Assembly (NCBI RefSeq): GCF_000416235.1
Contig: NZ_ATLO01000010.1
Coordinates: 372,001-436,000, forward strand
Direction of reading: 5' to 3'
Source of the DNA: Pseudomonas sp. CFII64
GTDB taxonomy: Bacteria > Pseudomonadota > Gammaproteobacteria > Pseudomonadales > Pseudomonadaceae
DNA: 64,000 nucleotides
Positions 8,194 through 19,288 of the stretch are shown in pieces; position 1 is the first letter of the stretch; each line of letters starts with the position of its first letter. Both the position numbers and the translations under genes were made by a program. Below the pieces are notes generated by a model, which had not been told where the DNA came from, made no database searches, and was given only the letters and a program-made list of their open reading frames with translations.

Positions 8194-11100
8194 AGATGTT
8201 TACCTGGCAGCGCGCGCTGAAGATTATTGGCCTGGGCGTGGTTACCTTGTTACTGCTGATCGTCGCCGGGCTCTGGTTGCTGCTCGGCACCCAGGCGGGC
8301 AGTCGTTGGGCGCTGCAACAGGTGCCGGGTCTTGAGGTGGATAACTTCAATGGCACGCTCGGCGGACGCTGGAGTGCCGACCATCTGGTCTGGCAGCAAG
8401 CCGAAACCCGCGCCGAGCTTGATGCGCCGGTGTTTGCCTGGTCACCGAGCTGTTTGCTGAAAATGACCCTGTGCGTTGACCAGCTCCAGGCCGATCAAAT
8501 CCGTCTGCAACTGGCCCCCGGCAGCGACGAAAGCAGCGGCGGGCCGATTACATTGCCTGATCTCAAGCTGCCGCTGGCCATTCGTTTGGGCGACGTGCGG
8601 ATCGGCAGCCTGCAACTGGATGGCAGCGAGCAGCTGCGTGACCTGCAATTGGCTGCGCGCTGGACTCAGGAAGGCCTGCGCATTGATAGCGTGCATCTGC
8701 AACGCGACGATCTGGTGCTGGACCTGGCCGGTTTGCTCAAGCCGCAAGGCGATTGGCCTTTGACGGCCAGCGGTCTGCTGAAACTGCCTGCACAGGATGA
8801 CAAAGCCTGGATGGTCAATCTGGATATCCAGGGCGATCTGCTCAAGACCCTGAAACTGAAGGCGATCAGCAGTGGGTATTTGCAAGCCCGGCTGGCGGGC
8901 GAGTTGCAGCCACTGCTGGAAAATCTGCCGGCGCAACTCAAGATCACGTCAGATGCATTCAAGGCCAGCGCGGCGCTGCCGGACACCTTGCAGCTCAATC
9001 AACTGGTGCTGGATGCCCAAGGTGATCTCAAGGCCGGTTATCAATTGACCGGCGCTGCCACTTTGCCTGCTGAGCAAGGTCCGGTTGCGCTGGCGATCAA
9101 GGGCAGAGTTGACGCAAAAGGCGCCGATATCGATGCGCTGGACCTGAGCGCCAACCCGCAGCAACGCCTCAACCTGACCGGCAAGCTGAACTGGGAACAA
9201 GGCTTGCGCGCCGACGCAAAAATTGCCTGGCTGGATTTCCCCTGGCATCGACTGTATCCCGAGGTGACTGAGCCGCAGGTGGCACTGCGCACGTTCAACG
9301 GCGAAGTGTCCTACACCGACGGGAGATACCTGGGCCATTTCAGCTCTGATCTGGACGGCCCCGCCGGTGCTTTCAGCTTAAGCAGCCCCTTCAGCGGCGA
9401 CCTTACCCAGGTGTTTCTGCCGCAGCTGGAAATGGTTGCGGGGCAGGGCAAGGCCAGCGGTCATTTGAATCTGCAATTTGCCGACGGCATTGGCTGGGAT
9501 ACGGCGCTGGACCTGAGTGCCATCGATCCCTCCTATTGGCTGGCGCAGATGCCCGGAACCCTGGCGGGCCCGCTGCGCAGTAAAGGCCAGTTCAAGAACG
9601 AACAATTGAGTGTGAATGCTGACCTTGATCTAAAGGGGCGTTTGCGCGGTCAACCGGCGGTATTGCAAGCCAAGGCGGACGGTAGCGGCGATAGATGGAC
9701 TGTCAGTGCGCTGGATATTCGTCTTGGGGACAACCGCATTCAGGGCAATGGCAGCTTGCAGCAGCGCCTGCTCGGTCAGCTGGACCTGAACCTGTTACGT
9801 CTCGGTCAGCTGTGGCCTGGGCTGCAAGGGCAAGTCAAGGGTCGTCTCGATCTGGCGGGCACAGTGCAAGCGCCACAAGCTGTGCTTGCACTGCAAGGCG
9901 CGCAACTGGTGTTTCAGGACAATCGTCTGCAAAGCCTGACCCTGAGCGGCAAACTCGACAACGCCCAGCGTGCGGTTATTGATCTGAAAGGCAGCGGCAT
10001 CCAGGCGGGCGACACGCAATTGGGAACGCTGATTGTGGGTGCCCAAGGCGATATCAAGCGTCAGCAGTTGAAAATCGATTTGCAGGGGCCGTTGCTCAAA
10101 CTTGCCCTGGCGCTGGATGGCAATCTGGACAAGGGTAACTGGCGTGGTCGATTGGCCAGCGGCGCGCTTCAGAGTGGCGGTCAGAACTGGCGCTTGCAGC
10201 AGCCGGCCAAGCTCGAACGGCTGTCGGATGGCAAAATCAATTTCGGCGCGCATTGCTGGCTTTCCGGGCCTGCCAGCCTATGCGGCGAAGACCAGCGGCT
10301 GATGCCGGAACCACGCCTGCGCTACCACCTCAAGAACTTCCCGCTCGACAGTCTGGCGCAATGGCTGCCCAAGGATTTCGCCTGGAAAGGTTCGCTCAAC
10401 GCCGATGTTCAGCTCGACGTGCCAGCGGCGGGCCCCAATGGCCAGATCGCCATCAACGCCAGCGGCGGTACGTTGCGGGTGCGGGATAAAAAGCAATGGC
10501 TGGATTTCCCTTACGAGAGTCTGGTGCTGAACAGCACGCTGACGCCCAAACTCATCGACAGTCGCCTGGCTTTTCGCGGTGGCAAACTCGGCACGCTACT
10601 GCTCAACGCCAAGATTGATCCGCTGGCTCAGAACAAGACACTCACGGGCGATTTCAACCTCAGCGGCCTGGATATTTCGATTGCCCGACCTTTTTTGCCC
10701 ATGGTGCAAAAGCTCACAGGACGACTTAACGGCACCGGCCGACTGTCTGGCGGGCTGCTGGCGCCTCAGGTCAATGGCAATGTCATTCTGAGCGGGGGCG
10801 AGATTTCCGGTCCGGAGTTACCCATCAGCCTTGAGGATCTACAGATCAAGGCGCTGATTGCCGGGGAAAGCATTCAGTTGCAGGGCGGCTGGAAAAGCGG
10901 TGACGCAGGCCAAGGCAGCCTGGACGGTCAGGTCAGCTGGGGGCAGGCGCTGCTGGTGGACTTGAACCTGAAGGGATCGCACCTGCCGATCACCGTCGAA
11001 CCTTATGCGACGCTGGAAGCTGCGCCTGATCTGAAAATCTCCATGCACGGCGACCGACTAGGGGTTTCCGGCAAAGTTCTGATCCCCAAAGGCGTGATTA

Positions 11101-11879
11101 CCGTGCGGGAGCTGCCAGCTTCTACCGTGAAGTTGTCCGGCGATACCGTGATCGTCGGGCATCAGACCGAACAAGGCGCACCGCCCATGGCAATCGCCAT
11201 GGATGTCGACGTCCAGGTTGGGCAGGAAAAACTGAGTTTCACTGGTTTTGGCCTCACCGCAGATCTGATCGGTCAGGTGCATATTGGCGATAACCTCGAC
11301 ACCCGAGGCGAACTCAACCTGAAAAACGGTCGCTATCGAGCCTATGGGCAACGACTGACGATCCGCAAGGCGCGGCTATTGTTTGCCGGGCCAGCTGACC
11401 AGCCTTATCTCGATGTCGAAGCGATTCGCCAAACCGATGATGTGATTGCCGGCATTCGCCTGTCCGGCAGTGCTGAACAGCCCACTACAACGGTGTTTTC
11501 CGAACCCGCCATGAGCCAGGAACAGGCGTTGTCTTATCTGGTGCTGGGCAGGCCGCTGAATAATACCGGCGAAGACAGCAACATGATGGCCCAGGCCGCG
11601 CTGGCCCTTGGCCTGGCTGGCAGCGAATCCACAACCGGCAAGTTGGCGAACAATCTGGGGATCAAGGATTTCGAACTGGACACCCAGGGCAGCGGCGACA
11701 AGACCAACGTTGTCGCCAGCGGCAAGATCACCGAAAAGCTGAGTCTGCGCTACGGCGTTGGCGTATTCGAACCGGCCAATACCATTGCGTTGCGCTACAT
11801 GCTCAGCAAAAAGGTATATCTGGAAGCCGCCAGCGGCATCGCCAGTTCGCTGGATATCTTCTATAAGCGGGATTTTTGA
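8190..11879 (+). CDS. tamB: translocation and assembly module inner-membrane protein TamB
   Basis: This 1229-residue AsmA-like/TamB protein has one N-terminal membrane anchor (about 6-32, IIGLGVVTLLLLIVAGLWLL), a very long repetitive beta-strand region spanning the periplasm, and the conserved C-terminal DUF490 domain (about 900-1229, with LNLKNGRYRAYGQRLTIRKA and ending SSLDIFYKRDF). It starts with GTG overlapping the tamA TGA (GTGA), showing translational coupling. The length is usual for the family (about 1200-1260). It partners TamA to bridge the two membranes. Confidence 0.93.
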   Translation: MKMFTWQRALKIIGLGVVTLLLLIVAGLWLLLGTQAGSRWALQQVPGLEVDNFNGTLGGRWSADHLVWQQAETRAELDAPVFAWSPSCLLKMTLCVDQLQADQIRLQLAPGSDESSGGPITLPDLKLPLAIRLGDVRIGSLQLDGSEQLRDLQLAARWTQEGLRIDSVHLQRDDLVLDLAGLLKPQGDWPLTASGLLKLPAQDDKAWMVNLDIQGDLLKTLKLKAISSGYLQARLAGELQPLLENLPAQLKITSDAFKASAALPDTLQLNQLVLDAQGDLKAGYQLTGAATLPAEQGPVALAIKGRVDAKGADIDALDLSANPQQRLNLTGKLNWEQGLRADAKIAWLDFPWHRLYPEVTEPQVALRTFNGEVSYTDGRYLGHFSSDLDGPAGAFSLSSPFSGDLTQVFLPQLEMVAGQGKASGHLNLQFADGIGWDTALDLSAIDPSYWLAQMPGTLAGPLRSKGQFKNEQLSVNADLDLKGRLRGQPAVLQAKADGSGDRWTVSALDIRLGDNRIQGNGSLQQRLLGQLDLNLLRLGQLWPGLQGQVKGRLDLAGTVQAPQAVLALQGAQLVFQDNRLQSLTLSGKLDNAQRAVIDLKGSGIQAGDTQLGTLIVGAQGDIKRQQLKIDLQGPLLKLALALDGNLDKGNWRGRLASGALQSGGQNWRLQQPAKLERLSDGKINFGAHCWLSGPASLCGEDQRLMPEPRLRYHLKNFPLDSLAQWLPKDFAWKGSLNADVQLDVPAAGPNGQIAINASGGTLRVRDKKQWLDFPYESLVLNSTLTPKLIDSRLAFRGGKLGTLLLNAKIDPLAQNKTLTGDFNLSGLDISIARPFLPMVQKLTGRLNGTGRLSGGLLAPQVNGNVILSGGEISGPELPISLEDLQIKALIAGESIQLQGGWKSGDAGQGSLDGQVSWGQALLVDLNLKGSHLPITVEPYATLEAAPDLKISMHGDRLGVSGKVLIPKGVITVRELPASTVKLSGDTVIVGHQTEQGAPPMAIAMDVDVQVGQEKLSFTGFGLTADLIGQVHIGDNLDTRGELNLKNGRYRAYGQRLTIRKARLLFAGPADQPYLDVEAIRQTDDVIAGIRLSGSAEQPTTTVFSEPAMSQEQALSYLVLGRPLNNTGEDSNMMAQAALALGLAGSESTTGKLANNLGIKDFELDTQGSGDKTNVVASGKITEKLSLRYGVGVFEPANTIALRYMLSKKVYLEAASGIASSLDIFYKRDF

Positions 11880-11898
11880 GGAAAGCACAGGCCATTGC

Positions 11899-11974
11899 GT
11901 AGGAGCGAATTTATTCGCGAGGCGATGTTTCTGGTTTCGCAGGACCAGAGCCTCGCCAACAAGTTGGCTCCTAC
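11899..11974. repeat. REP-like inverted repeat downstream of tamB
   Basis: GTAGGAGCGAATTTATTCGC (from 11899) faces AGTTGGCTCCTAC (ending 11974), giving a GTAGGAGC / GCTCCTAC inverted pair with an inner GCGAGGC / GCCTCGC pair. It is the same REP family as the element at 3100-3190 and fills the gap between tamB and the convergent aldo/keto reductase gene. Confidence 0.75.
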
Positions 11975-11984
11975 AAAATCGCAA

Positions 11985-12980
11985 TCAGCCATTCACCAGC
12001 TTCAACGAAGCCTCGCCGTAACGCTGCCCGGCAATGGCTTCAACCGGAAACAAATCCCGTAACGCCTGCAACTCCCCGGCGCTGAGCGTGATATCCAGTG
12101 CCGCGACGTTCTCTTCCAGGTATTTGCGCTGCTTGGTGCCTGGGATCGGCACGATATCGTCGCCTTGCGCCAGTACCCAGGCCAACGCCAGTTGCCCGGC
12201 GGTCACGCCTTTAGCGGCGGCGAGTTTCTGGACTTCTTCAACCAGCAGTAGATTTCTGGCGAAGTTCTCACCCTGAAAGCGCGGCGCGCTGCGACGGTAA
12301 TCATCCGCTGCAAAGTCGTCCGGGCTTTTCAAAGTGCCGGTCAGAAAGCCTCTACCCAGCGGGCTGTAAGGCACAAAGGCAATGCCCAGACGGCGACAGG
12401 CTTCGAGGCTGCCATTTTCCTCGGGGTCGCGGCTCCACAGCGAATACTCGGTTTGCAGGGCGGTAATAGGATGGACCTTGTGCGCCCGTTCCAGGGTTTC
12501 TGCGGACGCCTCGCTCAAGCCCAGATAACGGACTTTGCCGGCCTTGACCAGTTCGGCCATGGCACCCACCGATTCTTCAACCGGGACTTGCGGGTCGATC
12601 CGGTGTTGGTAGTAGAGGTCGAGGGTTTCGATCTTAAGTCGCTTCAAAGTGCCATCGATGGCGCTGCGAATGTATTCGGGACTGCCATTCAGGCCACGGG
12701 CAGCGGGGTCATTGGCGTCGCGGACGAAACCGAACTTGCTGGCCAGGAACACCTGGTCGCGCTTGCCTTGCAAGGCTTCGCCGAGCAGCTCTTCATTGGT
12801 GTGCGGGCCGTACATGTCGGCGGTATCGAGCAAGGTGACGCCCAGTTCCAAGGCACGATGCAGAGTGGCGATCGATTCCTTGCGGTCGCTGCCGGTGGTG
12901 TAGAAGTCGGTCATGCCCATGCAGCCAAGACCGATAGCGGAGACACGCGGACCATCACGGCCCAATTGACGGGTTTGCAT
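11985..12980 (-). CDS. aldo/keto reductase (AKR11/YajO-like)
   Basis: This 331-residue NADPH-dependent oxidoreductase has the (beta/alpha)8 fold. The catalytic tetrad is visible: Asp52 and Tyr57 in [18 protein letters not shown], Lys82 in FLASKFG and His126 in [13 protein letters not shown]-binding [14 protein letters not shown] lies near the C-terminus. The ATG at 12980 follows a good CAGGAG site, and the frame upstream of it has no family similarity. It is divergent from a LysR gene 132 bp away, which probably controls it. The physiological substrate is unknown; relatives reduce aldehydes and quinones. Confidence 0.9.
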   Translation of the reverse strand: MQTRQLGRDGPRVSAIGLGCMGMTDFYTTGSDRKESIATLHRALELGVTLLDTADMYGPHTNEELLGEALQGKRDQVFLASKFGFVRDANDPAARGLNGSPEYIRSAIDGTLKRLKIETLDLYYQHRIDPQVPVEESVGAMAELVKAGKVRYLGLSEASAETLERAHKVHPITALQTEYSLWSRDPEENGSLEACRRLGIAFVPYSPLGRGFLTGTLKSPDDFAADDYRRSAPRFQGENFARNLLLVEEVQKLAAAKGVTAGQLALAWVLAQGDDIVPIPGTKQRKYLEENVAALDITLSAGELQALRDLFPVEAIAGQRYGEASLKLVNG

Positions 12981-13112
12981 TGATGAACTCCTGTCGTTGC
13001 CTGTTATTGAAAGTGGCGACAGTTTTACTCCTCGACAAAATCTGGATAAACCCGCTAAAAGTGCTTTCACTGTTTAGAAAATCCAAATAATTCAGCGCCA
13101 AGGGTTTTTGCA

Positions 13113-14030
13113 ATGGATCGACTCAACGCCATGCGCGTGTTTACCCGCATTGTTGAACTGGGCGGCTTCGCCAAAGCCGCCGACAGCCTGCACATGCCAA
13201 GAGCCTCGGTGACTATCCTGATCAAGCAGCTGGAAGCGCATCTGGGTGTGCAGTTATTGCAGCGTACGACCCGGCAAGTCAGCCCGACGCTGGACGGTCA
13301 GGCTTACTATCAGCGCTGTGTCAGTCTGCTGGCTGATCTGGACGAGGTCGAAGCCGAATTTTCTTCAGCGAGCATCGCCCCCAAGGGTGTATTGCGCATC
13401 GATATTCCGGTGGGGTTCGGCCGGATGATTTTGATCCCCTTGTTGCCGGAATTCAGTGCGCGTTACCCCATGATCGAGCTGGAGATCGGCATGAGTGACC
13501 GCCCGGTGGATCTGATTCGCGAAGGGGTCGATTGCGTGCTGCGTGCCGGGCCGCCACAGGATGACTCGCTGGTGGCGCGGCCGTTGACCCGGATGATTCA
13601 GGTGACCTGCGCCAGCCGCCGCTATCTTGATCAGTACGGCACGCCGCAGACCCTGGCGGATTTGCCGCGTCACAAGGTCATCGAATATTTCTCTGCCAGT
13701 TCTAACAAGCGTTACGGCCTGGAGTTCATGATCGATGGGCTGGTGAAGGATTTCAGTCTGCCCAAGGCGATGTCGATCAACAGCGCCGACGGTTACCTGG
13801 CGGCATGCGAAGCGGGCTACGGTCTGGTGCAGACGCCGTATTACCATATCGCCGAGCAGTTACGTCGGGGGACCTTGCTGGAGGTGCTCAAAAGCTATCG
13901 GCCACCGGCAATGGCACTGCTCGCTCTTTATCCGCCGCACCGGCAGATGTCGCGCCGGGTCAGGGTATTCGTCGACTGGCTGGTGGAGGTGTGTGCGCGC
14001 AAGGAACTGCTGGAAAAACTCAATGGTTGA
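13113..14030 (+). CDS. LysR-family transcriptional regulator
   Basis: This 305-residue LysR protein has an N-terminal HTH (MDRLNAMRVFTRIVELGGFA then PRASVTILIKQLEAHLGVQLLQRTTR, about 1-60) and an effector-binding domain of the CrgA/DmlR-like group (about 90-295, with RIDIPVGFGRMILIPLLPEF). It is divergent from the aldo/keto reductase gene, the common pairing for this subgroup with a redox target, so it probably regulates that gene and itself. No effector can be named. Confidence 0.87.
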   Translation: MDRLNAMRVFTRIVELGGFAKAADSLHMPRASVTILIKQLEAHLGVQLLQRTTRQVSPTLDGQAYYQRCVSLLADLDEVEAEFSSASIAPKGVLRIDIPVGFGRMILIPLLPEFSARYPMIELEIGMSDRPVDLIREGVDCVLRAGPPQDDSLVARPLTRMIQVTCASRRYLDQYGTPQTLADLPRHKVIEYFSASSNKRYGLEFMIDGLVKDFSLPKAMSINSADGYLAACEAGYGLVQTPYYHIAEQLRRGTLLEVLKSYRPPAMALLALYPPHRQMSRRVRVFVDWLVEVCARKELLEKLNG

Positions 14031-14120
14031 AGCAAATTCAGCCGCATCCGATCTAGGTCGTCGGGCGCTTTCGTGGTTAACTTCCGGCTCTTCCCAAACC
14101 CTGGAAAAAGGACTCAGTTC

Positions 14121-14621
14121 ATGGCTCAAGTGACTCGTAGAGGCAACCCTGTCCAAATCAATGGTGACCTGCCAGCAGTTGGCAGTGCTGCGCCGGCATT
14201 CACGTTGGTCGGCGGTGACCTGGCCGATGTGACCCTGGCTGACTTTGCCGGCAAGCGCAAAGTGCTGAACATCTTCCCAAGTGTCGATACCCCGACCTGC
14301 GCGACGTCCGTGCGCAAATTCAACGCCCAGGCCAATGACCTGAACAACGCCGTGGTGTTGTGCATCTCCGCTGATCTGCCATTCGCGCAAGCGCGGTTCT
14401 GCGGCGCCGAAGGCCTGGAAAACGTCAAGAACCTGTCCACCATGCGTGGCGCCGAGTTCATGAAGAACTATGGTGTCGAGATTGCCGATGGCCCGATGCA
14501 AGGCCTGACCACTCGCGCCGTTGTGGTGCTTGATGAAAACGACAACGTGCTGCACAGCGAACTGGTTCCGGAAATCGGTCAGGAACCTGACTATGACGCG
14601 GCGCTCTCCGTATTGAAGTAA
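14121..14621 (+). CDS. tpx: thiol peroxidase Tpx
   Basis: This 166-residue atypical two-cysteine peroxiredoxin is periplasmic or cytoplasmic and reduces lipid and other hydroperoxides with thioredoxin. The peroxidatic Cys60 lies in [17 protein letters not shown] and the resolving Cys94 in [12 protein letters not shown], matching E. coli C61/C95. The start [18 protein letters not shown] is the family start. A rho-independent terminator follows directly at 14641, so the gene forms its own transcription unit. Confidence 0.96.
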   Translation: MAQVTRRGNPVQINGDLPAVGSAAPAFTLVGGDLADVTLADFAGKRKVLNIFPSVDTPTCATSVRKFNAQANDLNNAVVLCISADLPFAQARFCGAEGLENVKNLSTMRGAEFMKNYGVEIADGPMQGLTTRAVVVLDENDNVLHSELVPEIGQEPDYDAALSVLK

Positions 14622-14640
14622 TAACCGGCAACACTTCGAC

Positions 14641-14670
14641 GGCCTGAACCTGCTCAGGCCGTTTTTATTT
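14641..14670 (+). terminator. rho-independent terminator after tpx
   Basis: A GGCCTGA / TCAGGCC stem (7 bp, loop ACCTGC) at 14641-14660 is followed by GTTTTTATTT. It lies 20 nt after the tpx stop codon. Confidence 0.85.
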
Positions 14671-14794
14671 ATGCTTCAGGTGTTTAACAGAAGTAACGCC
14701 AAGGTAAATTGCCGGTAAAGGCGCTTTGCTTACTGCCTGTCTGTGCTTATTGTTCAACTCCTGAAGAAGCCCCACCCGCATTGGTTGATTATTC

Positions 14795-16102
14795 ATGCAA
14801 TTGTCTGGTTCCCGTAGTTCCCGCCGCTGGCTGATCAGTCTGCTTGTCCTCTTGGTTATCATCGGCCTGTGCTGGTGGTTCTGGCCGTCCTCGGCCGCCC
14901 ATAAGGATGCTGGTAAAGGTTCTGGCGCCAGCCGGTCAGCCAGTGCGGCGAAGGCGAGCCCGGCGCGACCCGGCTTTGGCGGCGCTACCGCGCCGGTCCC
15001 CGTGCGTGTGGCGCCTGCGGTACTCGGGGATTTCCCGATCTACTACAAAGCCCTGGGCACCGTGACGGCGATGAACACCATCAATGTGCGCAGCCGGGTC
15101 GCGGGGGAATTGGTCAAGCTCAACTTCCAGGAAGGCCAGATGGTCAAGGTTGGCGATTTGCTGGCCGAGATTGATCCGCGCAGTTATCAGATCGCTTTGC
15201 AGCAGGCCGAGGGTACGCTGGCCACCAACCAGGCGTTGTTGAAAAATGCCCAGCTTGATGTGCAGCGCTATCGCGGGCTGTATGCCGAAGACAGTATCGC
15301 CAAGCAGACGCTGGATACCGCCGAGTCGCTGGTGAACCAGTATCAGGGCACGATCAAGACCAATCAGGCAGCGGTGGGCGACGCCAAACTCAATCTGGAC
15401 TTCACCCGGATTCGTGCGCCGATAGCCGGCCGCACCGGTCTCAAACAGCTGGACGTCGGCAACCTTGTCGCCGCCAACGACACCACCGCGCTGGTGATCA
15501 TTACCCAGACCAAGCCGATCACGGTCAATTTCACGCTGCCGGAGAAGGACCTGTCAGCAGTCATCACGCGCTATCGCAGCGGCGACAAGCTGCCGGTGGA
15601 AGCCTGGGACCGAGGTGATGTGAAGCTGCAGGCCAATGGCGTGCTCGCCAGTCTCGACAACCAGATCGATGTCGCCACCGGCACCCTGAAATTCAAGGCA
15701 CGTTTCGAGAATCAGGACGAAGTGCTGTTCCCCAATCAGTTCGTCAATGTGCGCCTGCGCGCCGACACCCTGAAGCAAGCCGTGCTGGTGCCGACCGCAG
15801 CGGTGCAGTTCGGAACCAATGGCACCTTTGTCTATGTCATGGACGGCGACAAGAAGGTCAAGGTGCGCGGCCTCAAGACCGGCCCGAGCGACGAGCAGTC
15901 AACCGTGGTCAGTGAAGGTCTGGCGGCCGGTGATCGGGTGGTACTCGAAGGCACCGACCGCCTGCGCGACGACAGCGCCGTCGAGATCGTCAATGACAGC
16001 AAGGACGTGCCGAGCACTCCGGGCCAGCAGTTGCAAGGCAAGCCATCGAAGGAATCCGGCGAATCGGCTACGGCCGGCAAGGCGGAAAAAGACCACGCAT
16101 GA
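14795..16102 (+). CDS. muxA: RND efflux periplasmic adaptor MuxA (MdtA-like)
   Basis: This 435-residue membrane-fusion protein has an N-terminal membrane anchor (about 13-30, [18 protein letters not shown]), then the barrel-sandwich/lipoyl region ([20 protein letters not shown]), an alpha-hairpin (about 125-200) and beta-barrel domains. The C-terminus is polar and low in complexity. It is the first gene of adaptor-RND-RND-OMF, the layout of MuxABC-OpmB in P. aeruginosa and MdtABC in E. coli. Its stop overlaps the muxB start (ATGA). The Shine-Dalgarno before the ATG is poor. Confidence 0.92.
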   Translation: MQLSGSRSSRRWLISLLVLLVIIGLCWWFWPSSAAHKDAGKGSGASRSASAAKASPARPGFGGATAPVPVRVAPAVLGDFPIYYKALGTVTAMNTINVRSRVAGELVKLNFQEGQMVKVGDLLAEIDPRSYQIALQQAEGTLATNQALLKNAQLDVQRYRGLYAEDSIAKQTLDTAESLVNQYQGTIKTNQAAVGDAKLNLDFTRIRAPIAGRTGLKQLDVGNLVAANDTTALVIITQTKPITVNFTLPEKDLSAVITRYRSGDKLPVEAWDRGDVKLQANGVLASLDNQIDVATGTLKFKARFENQDEVLFPNQFVNVRLRADTLKQAVLVPTAAVQFGTNGTFVYVMDGDKKVKVRGLKTGPSDEQSTVVSEGLAAGDRVVLEGTDRLRDDSAVEIVNDSKDVPSTPGQQLQGKPSKESGESATAGKAEKDHA

Positions 16103-19100
16103 ACATCTCACGGCTGTTCATCCTGCGCCCGGTAGCCACCACGCTCAGCATGCTGGCGCTGGTGCTGGCCGGGTTGATTGCCTACAAATTGTTGCCGGTT
16201 TCGGCGTTGCCGCAGGTGGACTATCCGACCATCCGCGTCATGACCCTGTATCCGGGCGCAAGCCCGCAAGTGATGACCAGCGCGGTCACCGCGCCGCTTG
16301 AACGTCAGTTCGGGCAGATGCCGGGCCTGACCCAAATGGCGTCAACCAGTTCTGGCGGCGCATCGGTCATCACCTTGCGTTTCAGCCTTGAAATCAACAT
16401 GGACGTCGCCGAGCAGGAAGTGCAGGCGGCGATCAACGGCGCAACCAATCTGCTGCCGACCGATCTGCCTGCGCCACCGGTGTACAACAAGGTCAACCCG
16501 GCCGATACGCCGGTGCTGACCTTGGCGATCACGTCCAAAACCATGCTGTTGCCCAAGCTCAACGATCTGGTCGATACGCGCATGGCGCAGAAGATCGCGC
16601 AGATCAGCGGGGTGGGCATGGTCAGCATTGCCGGCGGTCAGCGTCAGGCGGTGCGTATCAAGGTCAATCCTGATGCATTGGCGGCAGCCGGCCTGAATCT
16701 GGCTGACGTGCGCACGCTGGTGGGCGCGTCCAACGTCAACCAGCCCAAGGGTAACTTCGATGGCCCGACCCGGGTGTCGATGCTCGACGCCAACGATCAA
16801 CTCAAATCGCCTGAGGAATACGCCAACCTGATCCTGGCTTATAAGGACGGTGGTCCGTTGCGCCTGAAAGATGTGGCGCAGATCGTCGACGGCGCGGAGA
16901 ACGAGCGTCTGGCGGCCTGGGCCAACGAAAATCAGGCGGTACTGCTCAATATCCAGCGCCAGCCGGGCGCCAACGTGATCGAAGTGGTGGATCGCATCAA
17001 GGCCTTGTTGCCGAGCATTACCGATAACCTGCCGGCCGGTCTGGATGTCGTGGTGCTGACCGACCGCACACAAACCATTCGCGCTTCGGTGACCGACGTG
17101 CAGCACGAGCTGTTGATCGCCATTGTGCTGGTGGTGTTGGTGACGTTCCTGTTCCTGCGCCGTTTCAGCGCGACGATCATTCCGTCGATTGCCGTGCCGC
17201 TGTCGCTGGTCGGCACCTTCGGCGTGATGTACCTGGCCGGTTTCTCGGTCAACAACCTGACGTTGATGGCCATGACCATCGCCACCGGTTTTGTGGTCGA
17301 CGATGCGATTGTCATGCTGGAGAACATTTCCCGGCATATCGAGGAGGGCGAGTCGCCCATGCAGGCGGCGCTCAAGGGCGCGAAACAGATTGGCTTCACC
17401 CTGGTGTCCCTGACCATTTCCTTGATTGCGGTACTGATTCCGTTGCTGTTCATGGCGGACGTCGTGGGGCGGCTGTTCCGTGAGTTCGCCATCACTCTGG
17501 CGGTAGCGATCCTGATTTCTCTGGTGGTGTCGTTAACCCTGACGCCGATGATGTGTGCACGCCTGCTCAAGCGCGAACCCAAACCTGAAGAGCAAAGCCG
17601 TTTCTACCGTGCCAGCGGTGCCTGGCTGGACTGGCTGATCGAGGCCTACGGGCGCAAATTACGCTGGGTGCTCAAGCACCAGCCGCTGACCTTGCTGGTC
17701 GCGGTGGGAACGCTGGCGTTGACGGTGTTCCTGTACATGATCGTGCCCAAGGGCTTTTTTCCGGTGCAGGACACCGGCGTGATTCAGGGTATTTCCGAGG
17801 CACCGCAGTCGGTTTCCTTCGCGGCCATGAGTGAGCGTCAGCAATCCCTGGCGAAAATCATTCTGCAGGACCCGGCCGTGGTCAGCCTGTCTTCGTATAT
17901 CGGTGTGGACGGCGACAACACCACGCTCAACAGCGGGCGCTTCCTGATCAATCTCAAACCACACAATCAGCGGGATCTGGACGCCACGCAGATCATCCAG
18001 CGCTTGCAGCCGCAACTGGACAAGCTGTCCGGGATTCGCCTGTTCATGCAGCCGGTCCAGGACTTGACCATCGAAGATCGCGTCAGCCGGACGCAGTATC
18101 AGTTCAGCATGTCGTCGCCGGACGCCGACATGCTCGCGCTGTGGAGCGGCAAGCTGGTCGACGCGCTGAGCAAGCGCACTGAACTGACGGATGTCGCCAG
18201 CGACTTGCAGGACAAGGGTTTGCAGGTTTACCTGTTGATTGATCGCGATGCCGCCAGTCGTGTCGGGGTGACGGTGGCCAATATTACCGATGCGTTGTAC
18301 GACGCGTTCGGCCAGCGGCAGATCTCGACGATTTATACCCAGGCCAGCCAGTACCGGGTGGTGCTGCAGGCCGAGTCGGTGGGCGAGCTGGGGCCGAAGG
18401 CGCTGGAACAGATTCACGTCAAGACCACCGATGGCGTGCAGGTCAAGCTGTCGAGTCTGGCGCGCATCGAGCAGCGTCAGGCGCAGTTGGCGATTACCCA
18501 TCTGGGCCAGTTTCCGGCAGTAATGATGTCGTTCAACCTGGCGCCCGGCGTGGCATTGGGGGCTGCGGTGGAGATCATCGAGCAAACCCAGCAGGACATC
18601 GGCATGCCGACCGGCGTGCAGACTGAATTCCAGGGTGCCGCCCAGGCGTTCCAGGCTTCTTTGTCCAGTACGCTGCTGCTGATCCTTGCTGCTGTGGTCA
18701 CGATGTACATCGTGCTCGGCGTGCTGTACGAAAGTTACATCCATCCGATCACTATCCTGTCCACGCTGCCCTCGGCGGCGGTGGGCGCGCTGCTGGCGTT
18801 ACTAATCAGCGGCAATGATCTGGGAATGATCGCCATCATCGGCATCATTCTGTTGATCGGGATCGTCAAGAAAAACGCGATCATGATGATCGACTTCGCC
18901 CTCGACGCCGAGCGTAACCGGGGCGTGGACCCGGAAACAGCGATCTACGAAGCGGCGCTGCTGCGCTTCCGGCCGATCCTGATGACCACCATGGCGGCCT
19001 TGTTCGGCGCCGTGCCGCTGATGCTGGCGACCGGTTCCGGCGCTGAGCTGCGTCAGCCGCTGGGTCTGGTGATGGTCGGCGGTTTACTGCTCAGCCAGGT

Positions 19101-19194
19101 GCTGACGCTGTTCACCACACCGGTGATCTACCTTTATTTCGATCGATTGGGCCGTCGTTTCGGTCGTTCGGAGAAGGTCGAGGTGCCAGTGTGA
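16099..19194 (+). CDS. muxB: RND multidrug efflux transporter MuxB (MdtB-like)
   Basis: This 1031-residue HAE1-family proton-driven inner-membrane pump has 12 membrane helices and two large periplasmic loops. The proton-relay pair Asp401-Asp402 ([14 protein letters not shown]) and the relay Lys in [16 protein letters not shown] are intact, as is the N-terminal [19 protein letters not shown]. In MdtBC-type pumps two different RND subunits form a heterotrimer, so this protein needs MuxC. It is coupled to muxA by ATGA, but unlike the other junctions in the operon it is followed by a 94-bp gap containing a repeat. Confidence 0.95.
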   Translation: MNISRLFILRPVATTLSMLALVLAGLIAYKLLPVSALPQVDYPTIRVMTLYPGASPQVMTSAVTAPLERQFGQMPGLTQMASTSSGGASVITLRFSLEINMDVAEQEVQAAINGATNLLPTDLPAPPVYNKVNPADTPVLTLAITSKTMLLPKLNDLVDTRMAQKIAQISGVGMVSIAGGQRQAVRIKVNPDALAAAGLNLADVRTLVGASNVNQPKGNFDGPTRVSMLDANDQLKSPEEYANLILAYKDGGPLRLKDVAQIVDGAENERLAAWANENQAVLLNIQRQPGANVIEVVDRIKALLPSITDNLPAGLDVVVLTDRTQTIRASVTDVQHELLIAIVLVVLVTFLFLRRFSATIIPSIAVPLSLVGTFGVMYLAGFSVNNLTLMAMTIATGFVVDDAIVMLENISRHIEEGESPMQAALKGAKQIGFTLVSLTISLIAVLIPLLFMADVVGRLFREFAITLAVAILISLVVSLTLTPMMCARLLKREPKPEEQSRFYRASGAWLDWLIEAYGRKLRWVLKHQPLTLLVAVGTLALTVFLYMIVPKGFFPVQDTGVIQGISEAPQSVSFAAMSERQQSLAKIILQDPAVVSLSSYIGVDGDNTTLNSGRFLINLKPHNQRDLDATQIIQRLQPQLDKLSGIRLFMQPVQDLTIEDRVSRTQYQFSMSSPDADMLALWSGKLVDALSKRTELTDVASDLQDKGLQVYLLIDRDAASRVGVTVANITDALYDAFGQRQISTIYTQASQYRVVLQAESVGELGPKALEQIHVKTTDGVQVKLSSLARIEQRQAQLAITHLGQFPAVMMSFNLAPGVALGAAVEIIEQTQQDIGMPTGVQTEFQGAAQAFQASLSSTLLLILAAVVTMYIVLGVLYESYIHPITILSTLPSAAVGALLALLISGNDLGMIAIIGIILLIGIVKKNAIMMIDFALDAERNRGVDPETAIYEAALLRFRPILMTTMAALFGAVPLMLATGSGAELRQPLGLVMVGGLLLSQVLTLFTTPVIYLYFDRLGRRFGRSEKVEVPV

Positions 19195-19260
19195 TGCGCA
19201 GTTTCAAGCGGCAAGCCTTTAGCTGCAAGCCTCAAGCACAAGGCACAGGCGCTTGTAGTG
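19195..19260. repeat. short dispersed repeat between muxB and muxC
   Basis: The 66-bp spacer reads GCGCAGTTTCAAGCGGCAAG then AGCTGCAAGCCTCAAGC, a Pseudomonas intergenic repeat type rich in CAAGC and GCTTG. Its 14-mer CGCAGTTTCAAGCG (19197-19210) recurs in inverted orientation at 54015-54028. It separates two genes of one operon whose other junctions overlap by 4 nt. Confidence 0.6.
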
Positions 19261-19288
19261 GGTGGCCTGCTGCCCGGAGCTTTCGCCC

